From assembly GCF_004115745.1 (NCBI RefSeq), contig NZ_QXIL01000003.1, positions 62,001-126,000 of the forward strand: a DNA stretch of 64,000 nucleotides, in the 5' to 3' direction. Position 1 is the first letter of the stretch. Every line of letters begins with the position of its first letter. Made by a program: the position numbers and the translations under genes. This document shows positions 37,437-47,027 of this stretch, in pieces. This DNA is from Levilactobacillus suantsaii (GTDB taxonomy: Bacteria; Bacillota; Bacilli; Lactobacillales; Lactobacillaceae). The notes under the pieces are model-generated. The model was not told the DNA's origin and did no database searches. It was given only the letters and a program-made list of their open reading frames with translations.

Positions 37437-38732
37437 TTATTTGGTGGTAAACCGTTGTGCCACAACGGCTTGAAAATCTTGGTAAATGTCGGCTAGGGGC
37501 ACGTTGATTTCTTCGCCCGTCGCCATGGCCTTCAAGTTGGCCGTTTGCGTCTCGAGTTCCTTTTCCCCAATCGTTAAGGTGTAACGCGCCGTTAAGCGGT
37601 TAGCCGTCTTGAATTGGGCCTTGGGTTTACGTCCCAGGTAATCCCGGTCCGCCGTTAAGCCGGCCGCTCGAATGGCTTGGACCAGCTTCAAGGTCTCAAT
37701 CGACGTCTGCTCGCCAATGCCCACGACGTACACGTCTAATGGGTGGTTATTCGGGACTGCGACCTGTTCAGCCTGCATCAATAAGACCAGGCGTTCCACG
37801 CCCATGCCGAAACCGACTCCCGGCATCTCGGGGCCGCCGAGTTCTTCGACTAAGCCGTTGTAGCGGCCACCGGCCAACACCGTGGTGTAGCCTTCGCCCA
37901 AGGCCGGTGAATCGGCCATAATTTCGAAGATGGTGTGGTTGTAGTAGTCCAACCCCCGGACCATGGTTGCATCGACGTCGTAAGCGATGCCTAAAGCATC
38001 TAAACTAGCCTTGACCTGGTTAAAATGCGTCGTCGCGTCCGGCGTCAAAAAGTCCAAAATGGACGGTGCGTCGGCCACGATGGCCTGGTCGTGCTTGTCC
38101 TTACTGTCTAAGACCCGTAACGGGTTCTTGTGCAGCCGGACCTTGGAATCGTCACTCAAGTCATCGTAGTGGGGTTCCAAGAAGTCGATCAATGCTTGGC
38201 GGTAAGCCGCGCGGGTCTCCTGATCCCCCAACGTGTTCAACGCTAAGCGCAGGTGCTTTAAGCCCAGTTTACTAAGTAACGCCATGCCCAAAGCGATGAC
38301 TTCGACGTCAAGTTCCGGCGCATTACTGCCGAAGGCCTCCACCCCGATTTGGTGAAATTCCCGTTGCCGCCCGGATTGGGGCCGCTCGTAGCGAAACATC
38401 GGGCCCATGTAGTAGACCTTGTATGGCTTTTGCGTTTCGGGACCATATAATTTATTTTCTACGAAGGCCCGCACGACACCGGCCGTGCCTTCTGGACGTA
38501 AGGACAGGTGTCGGTCGCCCTTATCCTTGAAGTCGTACATTTCCTTGGTGACGATATCGGACGTATCGCCCGATGTCCGGGAGAACACCTCGAAATTTTC
38601 AAACATTGGCGTGCGGATCTCGTCGAACCGGTAACGGGCGAACAAATCGCGCGCCGTTTTTTCGACGAACTGCCAGGTTTCAGACGTCCCCGGTAGGATA
38701 TCTGCCGTCCCTTTTGGCCGTTGGTAACGCAT
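37437..38732 (-). CDS. hisS: Histidine-tRNA ligase
   Basis: This 431-residue class IIa synthetase charges tRNA-His. Motifs are [12 protein letters not shown] at the start, [10 protein letters not shown] (about 83-92), motif 2 [16 protein letters not shown] (about 111-126), the His-specific [10 protein letters not shown] (about 261-270) and GGRYNGLV (about 285-292). The C-terminal anticodon-binding domain runs from about 330. Two methionines two codons apart (38738 and 38732) could start it. 38732 gives MRYQRPKG, the family start, with GGAAGGG upstream. It is the first gene of the hisS-aspS operon. Confidence 0.96.
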   Translation of the reverse strand: MRYQRPKGTADILPGTSETWQFVEKTARDLFARYRFDEIRTPMFENFEVFSRTSGDTSDIVTKEMYDFKDKGDRHLSLRPEGTAGVVRAFVENKLYGPETQKPYKVYYMGPMFRYERPQSGRQREFHQIGVEAFGSNAPELDVEVIALGMALLSKLGLKHLRLALNTLGDQETRAAYRQALIDFLEPHYDDLSDDSKVRLHKNPLRVLDSKDKHDQAIVADAPSILDFLTPDATTHFNQVKASLDALGIAYDVDATMVRGLDYYNHTIFEIMADSPALGEGYTTVLAGGRYNGLVEELGGPEMPGVGFGMGVERLVLLMQAEQVAVPNNHPLDVYVVGIGEQTSIETLKLVQAIRAAGLTADRDYLGRKPKAQFKTANRLTARYTLTIGEKELETQTANLKAMATGEEINVPLADIYQDFQAVVAQRFTTK

Positions 38733-38766
38733 AAACATTCTTCCCTTCCTCAACCGCTAAACAAAT

Positions 38767-38982
38767 AAAAAACGCCCCTGTCAATTGACAAGGGCGCAGG
38801 TATGCACGGTACCACCTTTTATTTTTCTCAGCAGGATAACGTTGCAAACGAATGACGCCAAGCGTCACTAGCCTCAAAAGTGTCTTCGCCAGCCCCCGTT
38901 AGTCGCTTTCAGCTCCGCGACCTCTCTGCAAGCGGGCATGCCTGCTACTGATCTTTCTCATCGGCTTCTATATTAGATTCTT
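38767..38982 (-). promoter_or_regulatory. T-box riboswitch of hisS-aspS
   Basis: On the minus strand the T-box AGGTGGTACCGTGC (38804-38817) is followed by a terminator, GCGCCCTTGTCAATTGACAGGGGCG then TTTTTT (38767-38797). Stem I carries GCGAAGACACTTTTG. In the normal specifier register after GAA the codon is GAC (Asp, 38882-38884); shifted two bases it is CAC (His, 38880-38882). The overlap could let the leader respond to either uncharged tRNA. Confidence 0.88.
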
Positions 38983-38986
38983 CTTT

Positions 38987-39015
38987 AGAATACTGAACCC
39001 GCTTGAAAAAGTCAA
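38987..39015 (-). promoter_or_regulatory. Promoter of hisS-aspS
   Basis: On the minus strand -35 TTGACT (39010-39015) and -10 TATTCT (38987-38992) have a 17-base spacer directly upstream of the T-box. Confidence 0.75.
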
Positions 39016-39059
39016 GGGGCCGCTTTGGGCCGACCTTCGCCGCGGGTCAATCGACGTGG

Positions 39060-39065
39060 TATAAT
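39060..39065 (+). promoter_or_regulatory. -10 box of the amidase gene
   Basis: TATAAT 29 bases before the ATG of the amidase gene, with no clear -35. It is divergent from the hisS promoter. Confidence 0.5.
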
Positions 39066-39094
39066 TGATTCAATTTGAAGCAAGGAGTGCCGCC

Positions 39095-39946
39095 ATGCAT
39101 TTTAAACCTAAAAACTGGATTGGCTTAATCGTCAGCCTCATCATCTTAATCATCGCGGGAGGCGTCCTGTGGGCGTTTATCCAGCACAACGCGGTCACTG
39201 CGACCGTCAACAACCTGCGTCTGCGGGAGGGCCCCGGTCTGACTTACGACGTCACCACCCGGGTCAAAAAAAATAGTCGCCTGACCATCTTAGGCGAAAA
39301 GAACAATTGGTACCACGTTCGCGACAGTCATAATCGTTTCGGCTGGGTCGCCAGCTGGTTGGTCGACCACCCCGGTAAGTTAAAGACCGCTACGACCCTC
39401 TCCGAAGCGACCATCGTGCTGGACCCCGGCCACGGGGGCAGCGATTCTGGCGCGTTGTCGATCAATCAAAAGCACGACGAAAAGACTTACACCCTTCAGT
39501 TGGCCAAACGAGTCGCCGCAAAATTACGGGCTAAAGGGACTCACGTCATCATGACTCGGGACAGTGACAAGAGCGTCAGTCTTGCTGATCGCCCGGCTTT
39601 AGCCAACGACAACCAGGCCAGTGCCTTCATCAGTTTCCACTTTGATTCGTCGCCCACCAATAACCTGGCTTCGGGCACCACGACCTACTATTACCACCGG
39701 AGCACCTCTTACGCTTTGGCACAGGACATCAATCAAGAGATGAGCGACCTGCCGTTAACCAACCGGGGCATCCGCTTCGGCAACTTCGAGGTCATCCGCG
39801 ACAATAGCCGCCCGTCATTGCTCCTCGAAATGGGATATATTAATACTAAAAAGGATTTTCGTGAAATCGAATCCGCTAAGTACCAACGGGCCGTGGCGAC
39901 CCGCGTTGTGGCCGGTCTCACCCAATACTTCAAAACTCAGCATTAA
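39095..39946 (+). CDS. N-acetylmuramoyl-L-alanine amidase with SH3b domain
   Basis: This 283-residue exported cell-wall hydrolase cleaves the bond between muramic acid and the stem peptide. The N-terminal hydrophobic helix (about 9-30) acts as signal or anchor. A bacterial SH3 domain (about 38-95, with LRLREGPG and GWVASW) binds wall. The Amidase_3 catalytic domain (about 110-280) has zinc motif DPGHGGSDSG (about 119-128), a later His in FISFHFDSS, and catalytic Glu in LLLEMGYI. ATG at 39095 follows AAGGAG; the frame is open to 39065. A fructosamine-kinase family gene follows 26 bases downstream. Confidence 0.92.
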   Translation: MHFKPKNWIGLIVSLIILIIAGGVLWAFIQHNAVTATVNNLRLREGPGLTYDVTTRVKKNSRLTILGEKNNWYHVRDSHNRFGWVASWLVDHPGKLKTATTLSEATIVLDPGHGGSDSGALSINQKHDEKTYTLQLAKRVAAKLRAKGTHVIMTRDSDKSVSLADRPALANDNQASAFISFHFDSSPTNNLASGTTTYYYHRSTSYALAQDINQEMSDLPLTNRGIRFGNFEVIRDNSRPSLLLEMGYINTKKDFREIESAKYQRAVATRVVAGLTQYFKTQH

Positions 39947-39972
39947 TTTAATGAAAGAAGTGCGATTATTTT

Positions 39973-40815
39973 ATGACTTTAACTGCTGATTGGCTCAAAC
40001 AATTACCGTTACGCCAAGTCACCTCCGCCACCCCCGTTTCCGGGGGCGACATCAACGAAGCCTTTCGCTTGAGCACCCCCGAGGGACCCTACTTTTTGCT
40101 GGTCCAACCACGGACTCCAGCAAGTTTCTACCAACACGAAGTTGCCGGCTTAAAGGCGCTAAGTCAGGCCGCTAACGTCCCGGAAGTCTTCGGGACCGGC
40201 ACCATCGACGGCGACGCCTACCTGCTGATGGAATTTCTAGAGACCGGCCACGGCAGTCAGTACGCGCTGGGCGAAACGGTCGCCCGAGTCCACCACGTGA
40301 CGGCCCCGCAGTTTGGGTTCGACCAGGATAACGCGGTCGGCAAACTCCCTAAAAATAACCACTGGCAAAGCGACTGGACCACCTTTTATCTTGAGCAACG
40401 GCTCGACCCGTTAGTGCAACGGGCCCAAACCCATAACCTGTGGAACGACCGGCGCCAGGCCGGCTACGACCAGGTCCGCCAACACATCATCACCGAAAAT
40501 AAGGGCCGGGACATCACCCCGTCACTGTTACACGGTGATCTCTGGGCTGGTAACTACCTGTTCACCGCCGACGGCACACCGACCTTGATCGACCCAGACA
40601 CCCTCTATGGGGACCGTGAGTTTGATTTGGCCATGACCACCATCTTCGGCGGCTTCACCCAGGACTTCTACAAGGGCTATCAAGCCGCGTACCCGTTACC
40701 GGCTGGATACGCGGAGCGGTTACCCCACTATCAGTTGTACTACCTATTAGCTCACCTAAACCTCTTCGGTGAAGCATACGGTGGGGCCGTCGATGACCTG
40801 TTAGCTCGCGGTTAA
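39973..40815 (+). CDS. Fructosamine kinase family protein
   Basis: This 280-residue protein-kinase-like phosphotransferase belongs to the fructosamine-3-kinase family, which phosphorylates sugar adducts on amines so that they fall apart. Bacterial members usually prefer ribulosamines; the substrate here is unknown. Features are SGGDINEAFRL (about 23-33), LLMEFLE (about 80-86), catalytic LHGDLWAGN (about 189-197) and metal-binding LIDPDTLYGDREFDLAMT (about 206-223). ATG at 39973 has GAAAGAAG upstream. The neighbour is a wall amidase, and no functional link is evident. A terminator follows at 40845-40886. Confidence 0.88.
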   Translation: MTLTADWLKQLPLRQVTSATPVSGGDINEAFRLSTPEGPYFLLVQPRTPASFYQHEVAGLKALSQAANVPEVFGTGTIDGDAYLLMEFLETGHGSQYALGETVARVHHVTAPQFGFDQDNAVGKLPKNNHWQSDWTTFYLEQRLDPLVQRAQTHNLWNDRRQAGYDQVRQHIITENKGRDITPSLLHGDLWAGNYLFTADGTPTLIDPDTLYGDREFDLAMTTIFGGFTQDFYKGYQAAYPLPAGYAERLPHYQLYYLLAHLNLFGEAYGGAVDDLLARG

Positions 40816-40844
40816 CCACCACGCCAAACAATCAATCTGAAAAC

Positions 40845-40886
40845 GAAATGGGACCAGCGCACTAATTCGGCGTTGGTCCCATTTTG
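40845..40886. terminator. Bidirectional terminator between the fructosamine kinase and HAD genes
   Basis: AAATGGGACCA pairs with TTGGTCCCATTTT across a 16-base loop. T-run on the plus strand and an A-rich side for the minus strand let it end both converging genes. Confidence 0.85.
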
Positions 40887-40901
40887 TTGTGGTTACGGTC
40901 C

Positions 40902-41546
40902 TTAATCGGCCAATAGCCAAGCCTGCAGCTCGGCTAACCGAATGACCCGGACCTCAGATTGACTCTCATCAACAATCAGATGTTCCGGATCGAACAGTGC
41001 TCCGGCCATCCCCGCGCGGTGCGCCGCCTGGATATCGAGATTGCGGTCGCCGACCATCAAAGCATCTTGCGGAAGCACGCCGTATTCTTGACACAGCGCA
41101 TTCAAGCTGGTCGGGTCAGGCTTGCGTGGGTAATCGTCACTAGCGGTCACGGCCCCACTGAACTCGCCCCATAGACCTAAGTCTTTGAGTCGGTCAATGG
41201 CCCGCTGGTCGCGGTGGGTCAATAAGAAATTGCGCCCACCGTGCATGGTCACGGTCTGTAAAATGGCCGCGCTACCGGCAAAGGCTGGCGCCGTCGCTAA
41301 TTTCGGGGCAGCCTGTCGTTGGTACAGGTTGGTCAAGCGATCCTGACTCACCCCGTACTCGGCACTGAACTGCCGCAATGCCGTCCCCATACTGTGTTGC
41401 CGCATGGCTTGGTAGATGGCCGGCTGGTCGATTTCAAAGGCGTTCACGCCCGTCTGGGTCAACGCCGTGGTAAACGCCGCGACCATCCCCGGGTAAGTAT
41501 CGACTAACGTCCCGTCAAAATCCCAAAATAACTGTTGATACCGCAT
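40902..41546 (-). CDS. HAD-superfamily hydrolase (phosphoglycolate-phosphatase-like)
   Basis: This 214-residue Mg-dependent phosphatase of HAD subfamily IA carries motif I DFDGTLVDT (residues 9-17, nucleophile Asp9), motif II LTHRD (about 114-118), motif III Lys in RKPDPT (about 145-150) and motif IV VGDRNLD (about 167-173). An alpha-helical cap lies between about 20 and 85. Natural substrate unknown. The ATG is directly preceded by TAGGGGGACATCAGTA. It is separated from dtd by a terminator, so it is an independent unit. Confidence 0.85.
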   Translation of the reverse strand: MRYQQLFWDFDGTLVDTYPGMVAAFTTALTQTGVNAFEIDQPAIYQAMRQHSMGTALRQFSAEYGVSQDRLTNLYQRQAAPKLATAPAFAGSAAILQTVTMHGGRNFLLTHRDQRAIDRLKDLGLWGEFSGAVTASDDYPRKPDPTSLNALCQEYGVLPQDALMVGDRNLDIQAAHRAGMAGALFDPEHLIVDESQSEVRVIRLAELQAWLLAD

Positions 41547-41561
41547 TACTGATGTCCCCCT

Positions 41562-41591
41562 AAAAAAGGAGCCGGTTTTTGACCGACTCCC
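41562..41591 (-). terminator. Intrinsic terminator of the prmA-rel-dtd operon
   Basis: The minus strand has GGGAGTCGGT pairing with ACCGGCTCC around CAAAA, followed by TTTTTT, directly upstream of the HAD gene. Confidence 0.92.
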
Positions 41592-41605
41592 GTTTTAATT
41601 TTAGT

Positions 41606-42049
41606 TTAATCGTCCGTGTCGAACCAGATGGTGCACGGTCCGTCGTTGACCAGTGCCACCTGCATATCGGCCCCAAAGACCCCGGTCTCGACCGAAATCC
41701 CCGTCGCTGCTAGCTTTTGGTTGAACTCGTCGTACATCGCTTGCGCGTGCTTAGGGTCCCCGGCGCCCACAAAGCTCGGCCGGTTACCCTTCTTGGTGTT
41801 GGCGTAAAGTGTGAACTGCGACACCGATAAGATACTGCCGGCAACATCGGTGATGCTGCGATTCATTTTTCCTGCCTGGTCTTCAAAGACCCGCAGATGA
41901 CTAATCTTATGCACCAAATAATCGACCTGGTCGCTAGTGTCGCTATCTTCGGCACCCACCAACAAGCAGTAGCCCTGGGCAATCGACCCGACGACTTGTT
42001 TGTCGATAGTCACGCTGGCTTGAGTGACCCGTTGTAACAAAACTCGCAT
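41606..42049 (-). CDS. dtd: D-aminoacyl-tRNA deacylase
   Basis: This 147-residue enzyme removes D-amino acids (and achiral glycine from tRNA-Ala) mistakenly attached to tRNA. Motifs are [13 protein letters not shown] at the start, SQFTLYA (about 78-84), and the C-terminal cross-subunit Gly-Pro motif. That motif reads NDGPCTIW here, where most homologues have N-x-G-P-V-T, so Val is replaced by Cys. ATG at 42049 follows AAAGGAAG. It lies 13 bases downstream of rel, a conserved Firmicute pair. Confidence 0.95.
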   Translation of the reverse strand: MRVLLQRVTQASVTIDKQVVGSIAQGYCLLVGAEDSDTSDQVDYLVHKISHLRVFEDQAGKMNRSITDVAGSILSVSQFTLYANTKKGNRPSFVGAGDPKHAQAMYDEFNQKLAATGISVETGVFGADMQVALVNDGPCTIWFDTDD

Positions 42050-42062
42050 ACTTGCTTCCTTT

Positions 42063-44291
42063 CTACCGAAACGGTCGCTTGACCACGTAAACATCAGGAA
42101 TATTTTTAATGTTATCCATAATCCGTTGAAGTTCCCAACGGTTGCGAATCCCCAGACTGACCGAGATAATGACCATCTTATTGTGATCGCCCTTGCCGTT
42201 GATGGACGTCAGGTCCTTCGTCGAGTTATTGATCATCCGCAACACGTCGTTCAGTAGCCCATTACGATTGTAGCCTTGGACCTGGATATCGGCGTGGTAG
42301 TTGGTCCGGTCGCCGTGTTCGTTGCCCCAGCGGACCGGCACGATGCGTTCGCCACTTTCTTCAGCGTGCCGCACGTTCGGGCAGTCCACCCGGTGCACGG
42401 AGACCCCGCGCCCCTTGGTGATGTAACCTGTAATCTGGTCGCCAGGAACCGGGGCACAGCAATGACTCAACCGTACCAGCAAATTATCGACGCCTTCGAT
42501 GACCACGCCGTCAGGCTGCTTCTTACGGTCCTTACGGTCGGCATCGCTATCGCTCTTGATGGACTGGTGCTGCTCCAAGATTTCACGTTCCTCTTGGCGC
42601 CGGCGCTCGTCTTCGGCCGCCTGGCGGACGTCATCGGTCAAGCGGTTGACCACTCCCTGGGGTTGCAGATCCCCAAACCCAATCGCGGCCAACAAGTCAT
42701 CGATATGTTGATAATGCAACTTAGCGGTGACCTTTTCCCCATTTTCCTTCGTCATGATGGTCTTGGGATCGTAGCCGGCTTCACGGATCAACCGTTCGAC
42801 CATTTCGCGGCCCTGGGTGATGCTTTGTTCCCGGTCTCGCAAACGGAAAAACTGCTTGATTTTATTGCGGGCCCGCCGCGTCGAGACCAGCTTCAACCAG
42901 TCCCGGCTCGGGCCAGCAGAACTACTCGAGGTCCGGATATCCACGATGTCGCCGTTTTTAATCTCGTAGTTCAGTGGCACGATTTTACCGTTGATCGTAG
43001 CCCCCGTGGTGTGGTGCCCAACTTCCGTATGAATAGCGTAGGCCATATCCAGTGGACCAGCTCCCTTAGGCAACTCGAGCACGTCACCCTTGGGGGTGAA
43101 CGCGTAAACATGGTCGCCGAACAGTTCGCCCTTGACGCTGTCCATGAAATCTGCCGCGTCATCGGTATCTTCTTGCAGTTCGATGATGTGTTTGAATAGG
43201 TTCAGCTTATCACCGGTGTTGGTCTCGTGGACCTTGTCCTTGACACCTTCCTTATAAGCCCAGTGCGCCGCGACCCCGTATTCCGCCACGGCGTGCATTT
43301 CCTTAGTCCGAATCTGGACCTCGAGGGGCTTGCCTTCAGGTCCAATGACCGTGGTGTGCAACGACTGGTACATATTCGCCTTCGGCATCGCGATGTAGTC
43401 CTTGAACCGGCCAGGCATCGGCTTCCACTGGGAATGGATGGCCCCCAAGACCGCGTAGCAGTCCTTGATGGTGTCCACGATGACCCGAATCGCCAGTAGG
43501 TCGTAAATCTGACTGAACTGCTTGTGCTGGTCCTTCATCTTCCGGTAGACCGAGTAGATGTGTTTTGGGCGACCGTAGATTTCGGGCTTTAAATGCAGGT
43601 CCTTAATGGATTTTTGGATGACCTTGATGGCCGCTGCGATGTACTGTTCCCGTTGGTCGCGCCGTGAATTCATCAAATGCACGATACGGTAGTACTGTTG
43701 CGGGTTCAGATACCGAAGCGACACGTCTTCCAGTTCCCACTTGATAGTGCTAATCCCCAAGCGGTCCACCAACGGTGCGTAAATCTCCAGCGTCTCGTTA
43801 GCGATCCGCCGCTGCTTATCGGGCCGCAAATGTTGCAAGGTCCGCATGTTATGCAAGCGGTCGGCTAACTTCACAATCATGACCCGAATGTCCTTGGACA
43901 TGGCCAGCAACAGTTTCCGGTGATTTTCCGCCAACTGTTCCCGGTTAGACTTATATTTGATTTTCCCTAACTTGGTCACGCCATCCACGATCAACGCAAC
44001 GTCATCCCCGAAGAGTTCCCGCACGTCGCCCAAGGTCACGCCGGTGTCCTCCACGATATCGTGCAGAAAGCCCGCTGAGACGGTCTCGGGGTCCATGTTG
44101 AGGTCGGCCAAGATACCGGCCACCTGAATAGGATGCATAATGTAGGGTTCGCCAGATTGCCGCGTTTGGTCGCGGTGCGCAACGGTGGCGAAATGACAGG
44201 CTTTGACCACCATTTCGACATGTTGCGCATTCATATATTTACCCACTCTGGCAATTACTTCTTCAGCCGTCCAGACACGTTCTTTGGTCAT
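42063..44291 (-). CDS. relA: Bifunctional (p)ppGpp synthase/hydrolase Rel
   Basis: This 742-residue long RSH enzyme makes (p)ppGpp when uncharged tRNA is on the ribosome and degrades it otherwise. Domain order: HD hydrolase (about 25-200) with intact FLHDIVEDT, synthetase (about 235-350) with [10 protein letters not shown] and [13 protein letters not shown] (about 395-455), helical and zinc-finger-like parts with HCCAPVPGD, and a C-terminal ACT domain. The RFKD motif marks bifunctional enzymes. ATG at 44291 is chosen over a GTG at 44306. It lies between a small membrane protein gene and dtd. Confidence 0.96.
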   Translation of the reverse strand: MTKERVWTAEEVIARVGKYMNAQHVEMVVKACHFATVAHRDQTRQSGEPYIMHPIQVAGILADLNMDPETVSAGFLHDIVEDTGVTLGDVRELFGDDVALIVDGVTKLGKIKYKSNREQLAENHRKLLLAMSKDIRVMIVKLADRLHNMRTLQHLRPDKQRRIANETLEIYAPLVDRLGISTIKWELEDVSLRYLNPQQYYRIVHLMNSRRDQREQYIAAAIKVIQKSIKDLHLKPEIYGRPKHIYSVYRKMKDQHKQFSQIYDLLAIRVIVDTIKDCYAVLGAIHSQWKPMPGRFKDYIAMPKANMYQSLHTTVIGPEGKPLEVQIRTKEMHAVAEYGVAAHWAYKEGVKDKVHETNTGDKLNLFKHIIELQEDTDDAADFMDSVKGELFGDHVYAFTPKGDVLELPKGAGPLDMAYAIHTEVGHHTTGATINGKIVPLNYEIKNGDIVDIRTSSSSAGPSRDWLKLVSTRRARNKIKQFFRLRDREQSITQGREMVERLIREAGYDPKTIMTKENGEKVTAKLHYQHIDDLLAAIGFGDLQPQGVVNRLTDDVRQAAEDERRRQEEREILEQHQSIKSDSDADRKDRKKQPDGVVIEGVDNLLVRLSHCCAPVPGDQITGYITKGRGVSVHRVDCPNVRHAEESGERIVPVRWGNEHGDRTNYHADIQVQGYNRNGLLNDVLRMINNSTKDLTSINGKGDHNKMVIISVSLGIRNRWELQRIMDNIKNIPDVYVVKRPFR

Positions 44292-44308
44292 ATTGGACGC
44301 CACCACCC

Positions 44309-44650
44309 TTAATTTTTAGATTCTTCTGCTTGCGCCGTAACCGTCAATCCGTAAGCCAAATAAGACAGGCACAGATAGACCAGTGCGAAGTAGCGCGTGT
44401 AACCGGGGAGAAACCCACTCGCCCCGATAAAATAGAACACGGGAAAGACCAGCAGTAGCCACCACGGTCGTTGTCGCGTGGCCACAAAGTGACCTAGCCC
44501 AATTGAAACGCCCCCGTTCAAGATTAACAATAGCCCACCGAAACGCCAGACTGGATCCAATCCCAACCCCATTGCTAGGGCTGGTAAGCCCACGCCCACA
44601 ACTACTCCCATGAGCCAATACCGCCAGCCCAACTTTTCCAGAAATGCCAT
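44309..44650 (-). CDS. Small membrane protein of unknown function
   Basis: This 113-residue protein has four predicted transmembrane helices (about 12-32, 35-52, 63-80, 84-105), with a short charged C-terminus (AQAEESKN). No known domain was recognised. ATG at 44650 has AAAGG 8 bases upstream; a GTG three codons earlier is possible. It is located between rsmE and rel in a tight operon, 17 bases before rel, so it is probably co-expressed with the stringent-response gene. Confidence 0.75.
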   Translation of the reverse strand: MAFLEKLGWRYWLMGVVVGVGLPALAMGLGLDPVWRFGGLLLILNGGVSIGLGHFVATRQRPWWLLLVFPVFYFIGASGFLPGYTRYFALVYLCLSYLAYGLTVTAQAEESKN

Positions 44651-44709
44651 TGCATTCACCTTTACTCTCTCTATAATTGGACCTATTTTAGCATGTTTTC
44701 AAGGGGATT

Positions 44710-45471
44710 TCACCCTCGTTGCGGACTTTGTAACTCCCAAATGGTCGACGCCGCGGCCAAAAAGTATAATGGCGCCGTTTCCGTCCGTAAGATTCGCGGC
44801 CCTAACCCCACCAAAATCGCGTGAGCCGTTTGAGCTTGGGTGACTTCGGCGGGACTGATTCCACCCTCGGGACCGAAGATGGCCAGCACGGTTTGCCCGG
44901 CGACGACCCGTTGTAAGTTCGCCGTTAACGCACTGTGTTCGCCCCGCTTAGCGGATTCTTCATAAGCCATTAAGGTGAGGTCGTTAGGGGTCGCCAATAC
45001 CGCTGCAAGGTTAGGCACGTAAGTCACGGTCGGTCGGACTAAGCGGTGAGATTGTTCAGCCGCCCCGTTAGCGACCTTAGTCAAGCGCGCAACTTTTTTA
45101 GCAACTTTCTGGGAATGCCACTTGGCAATCGACCAGTCGGCCCCGTAGAAAATAACCTGTTGGACCCCCATTTCGGTCGCCTTTTGCGCAATCCACTCCG
45201 CTTTTTCCTGCTTCGGTAAACCACAAGCGATGATCACGTGCGCGGGCAGTTCGACCGTGGGCGTCACCACCGCCGTCAACCGCACCTCGGCGTGACCGTC
45301 GTTCGTGACGCGCAGAAGCTCACCGTGAAACAGGTGGGCCGTCTGATCTACAAATTCAGCCACGTCGCCTACTTGGGCGCGTAAGACCACGACCCAGTGG
45401 TGTTGTACCGTCGCCGGTAACGTCACTTGATCCCCGTCCTGTTGGGGCGTCTCTAAGAAATAACGTTGCAT
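44710..45471 (-). CDS. rsmE: 16S rRNA (uracil(1498)-N(3))-methyltransferase
   Basis: This 253-residue SPOUT-class (deep-knot) methyltransferase modifies U1498 in 16S rRNA. The N-terminal PUA-like domain (about 1-70) has QHHWVVVLRAQVGD. The SAM-binding knot near the C-terminus contains IFGPEGGISPAE (about 193-204) and LGPRILRTETAP (about 219-230). The length is typical. It begins three bases after prmA ends, a very common pair. Confidence 0.96.
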   Translation of the reverse strand: MQRYFLETPQQDGDQVTLPATVQHHWVVVLRAQVGDVAEFVDQTAHLFHGELLRVTNDGHAEVRLTAVVTPTVELPAHVIIACGLPKQEKAEWIAQKATEMGVQQVIFYGADWSIAKWHSQKVAKKVARLTKVANGAAEQSHRLVRPTVTYVPNLAAVLATPNDLTLMAYEESAKRGEHSALTANLQRVVAGQTVLAIFGPEGGISPAEVTQAQTAHAILVGLGPRILRTETAPLYFLAAASTIWELQSPQRG

Positions 45472-45474
45472 CCC

Positions 45475-46425
45475 TTATTCATCCTCCGTTGGTTTGTGAG
45501 CGATGACACCGCGCCAATCCTTCATCTGTAGCACGTTGTCGATGATAAAGCCCTGCTTTTCTTGGGCGGCCACCACAGTATCTAATTTGTCAGCGATAAT
45601 GCCCGACGTCAAGAAATGGCCCCCGGGTTGGAGGTTCTCCCAGGCTTGTGGCACCAGGGACACGATGATTTCGGCCAAGATGTTGGCCACCACGATGTCG
45701 ACCGGCTGGTGAATGTCGTTCAATAAATTATTCGGCCGAGCAACCACATCTTTAGCCACTGGATTCAAATCTAAGTTTGTTTTGGCCGAACGCACCGCCA
45801 CGTCATCTAAGTCGAACGCTTCGACGTGATCCGCCCCTAAAGCTTTAGCCGCAATGCTGAGCACACCCGAACCGGTTCCCACGTCGTAGAGACTTTCCCC
45901 ACCACGGATGACCGTTTCTAAGGCCATCAACGATAAGATGGTGGTCGGATGGGTCCCGGTCCCAAAGGCCATCCCCGGATCCAGCCGAATGACTTGTTCG
46001 CCGGCTTGCACGGGTTCATAGGCTTCCCAGCTCGGCGTAACCGTCAAATAGCGGGTCACTCGTACCGGATGATAATACTTCTGCCAAGCCGTGGCCCAGC
46101 TTTCGTCAGCGACCGCCTTGGTGGTCACGGTGCCAGGGGTCGGGTCCAAACCGAACTGGCTTAATTGTGCGACCCGTTGCTTGATGGTGGGAAGAATCTC
46201 CGGTACGAAGACCGTTTCCGGATAGTAGGCGGTGATTTCGGCGCCCGTAGTTCGGTGCGGAATCGTGTTGAGATCCACGACCTCACCATACTTACCTGGT
46301 TTTAAATTGGCGTAATCGGCGGCGTCATCGATCTTGACCCCACTGGCCCCCGCCTCTTGTAAAATGTTACTAACGGCCTCAACCGCTTCATTAGTCGTCA
46401 GCACGCTGACTTCTGTCCACTGCAT
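45475..46425 (-). CDS. prmA: Ribosomal protein L11 methyltransferase
   Basis: This 316-residue SAM-dependent enzyme trimethylates L11. The N-terminal substrate-recognition domain (about 1-100) starts [18 protein letters not shown]. The catalytic domain has [15 protein letters not shown] (about 155-169), the SAM motif [14 protein letters not shown] (about 180-193), and the active NILAEII (about 248-254). The frame extends upstream to 46473, but ATG at 46425 with AAGGAGG is right. It is the first gene of the prmA-rsmE-...-rel-dtd operon. Confidence 0.96.
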   Translation of the reverse strand: MQWTEVSVLTTNEAVEAVSNILQEAGASGVKIDDAADYANLKPGKYGEVVDLNTIPHRTTGAEITAYYPETVFVPEILPTIKQRVAQLSQFGLDPTPGTVTTKAVADESWATAWQKYYHPVRVTRYLTVTPSWEAYEPVQAGEQVIRLDPGMAFGTGTHPTTILSLMALETVIRGGESLYDVGTGSGVLSIAAKALGADHVEAFDLDDVAVRSAKTNLDLNPVAKDVVARPNNLLNDIHQPVDIVVANILAEIIVSLVPQAWENLQPGGHFLTSGIIADKLDTVVAAQEKQGFIIDNVLQMKDWRGVIAHKPTEDE

Positions 46426-46450
46426 AACTGAAATGTCCTCCTTAAAAATG

Positions 46451-46487
46451 AAAAGAGCCGGCGACAATTTCAAGTTGTCGCTGGCTC
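46451..46487 (-). terminator. Intrinsic terminator between the unknown 105-residue gene and prmA
   Basis: The minus strand has GAGCCAGCGACAA pairing with TTGTCGCCGGCTC around CTTGAAA, then TTTTC. The weak tract may let some transcripts read into prmA, whose own promoter is not evident. Confidence 0.8.
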
Positions 46488-46520
46488 ACCATTAGCCTTT
46501 AAAAATTAATGGAACCAACC

Positions 46521-46838
46521 TTAGACCTTTTCGGCATCGGTCGGATGGTCAGCATTTCGTTGCTCTCGACGGGCAAGATGTGTTTCTAAATAATCCAGCA
46601 TATCCGCTTCATTTTGAAACACACGGGGATGCTTTTGCTTGTGGAGCCGCAAGTCAATCTCGTTGATTCGCTGGCGTCCAGTCCACGTATGACCATAACG
46701 AATGATTACCCGATTATTGAGCGAATTGCGACCGAACTTGAATACGTAGACACTCTCGGGTGCCATTAGCGGTCGAATGTACGACTTTTCGTAACGATAA
46801 TTATGTTGTCGTAAATATTCTTTGGTTCGACTCAGCAT
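46521..46838 (-). CDS. Unknown small basic protein
   Basis: This 105-residue protein is not recognised as a known family. It is rich in Arg, His and Tyr with a central YGHTWTGRQRINEIDLRLHK segment that looks like beta strands and a helix. The C-terminus (DYLETHLARREQRN) is helical and charged, and there is no membrane segment. Start at ATG 46838 after AGGAGGTGATTACC, a near-perfect ribosome-binding site; the frame allows an ATG 9 bases earlier. It is preceded by about 360 bases containing two candidate promoters and a palindrome, more regulatory space than its neighbours have. Confidence 0.7.
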   Translation of the reverse strand: MLSRTKEYLRQHNYRYEKSYIRPLMAPESVYVFKFGRNSLNNRVIIRYGHTWTGRQRINEIDLRLHKQKHPRVFQNEADMLDYLETHLARREQRNADHPTDAEKV

Positions 46839-46930
46839 GGTAATCACCTCCTAAATGACAATCTACTTTGGTTTAACCAACGGGAACGACCGTCTTCGGT
46901 TGTCGACACTTTAAATTGTATCAATTAAAC

Positions 46931-46959
46931 ATAGTAATGGATTTGCCCCTAAAATGCAA
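46931..46959 (-). promoter_or_regulatory. Proximal promoter of the 105-residue unknown gene
   Basis: -35 TTGCAT and -10 TACTAT on the minus strand with 17 bases between, about 90 bases before the ATG. Confidence 0.6.
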
Positions 46960-47027
46960 GCAATTAGTTTAGGGAAGCCAAAATTCAAGACCGATTTCCG
47001 ATGAAAACCAGTTTTTACGCCAATTCC

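Noticed and set aside
42276-43199. 307-codon plus-strand open frame
   Set aside because: It lies wholly antisense to rel, has no plausible ribosome-binding site or family features, and is the mirror-frame artefact expected opposite a GC-rich gene. The same applies to the other long antisense frames (for example 31125-31667, 8380-8895 and 23163-23591).
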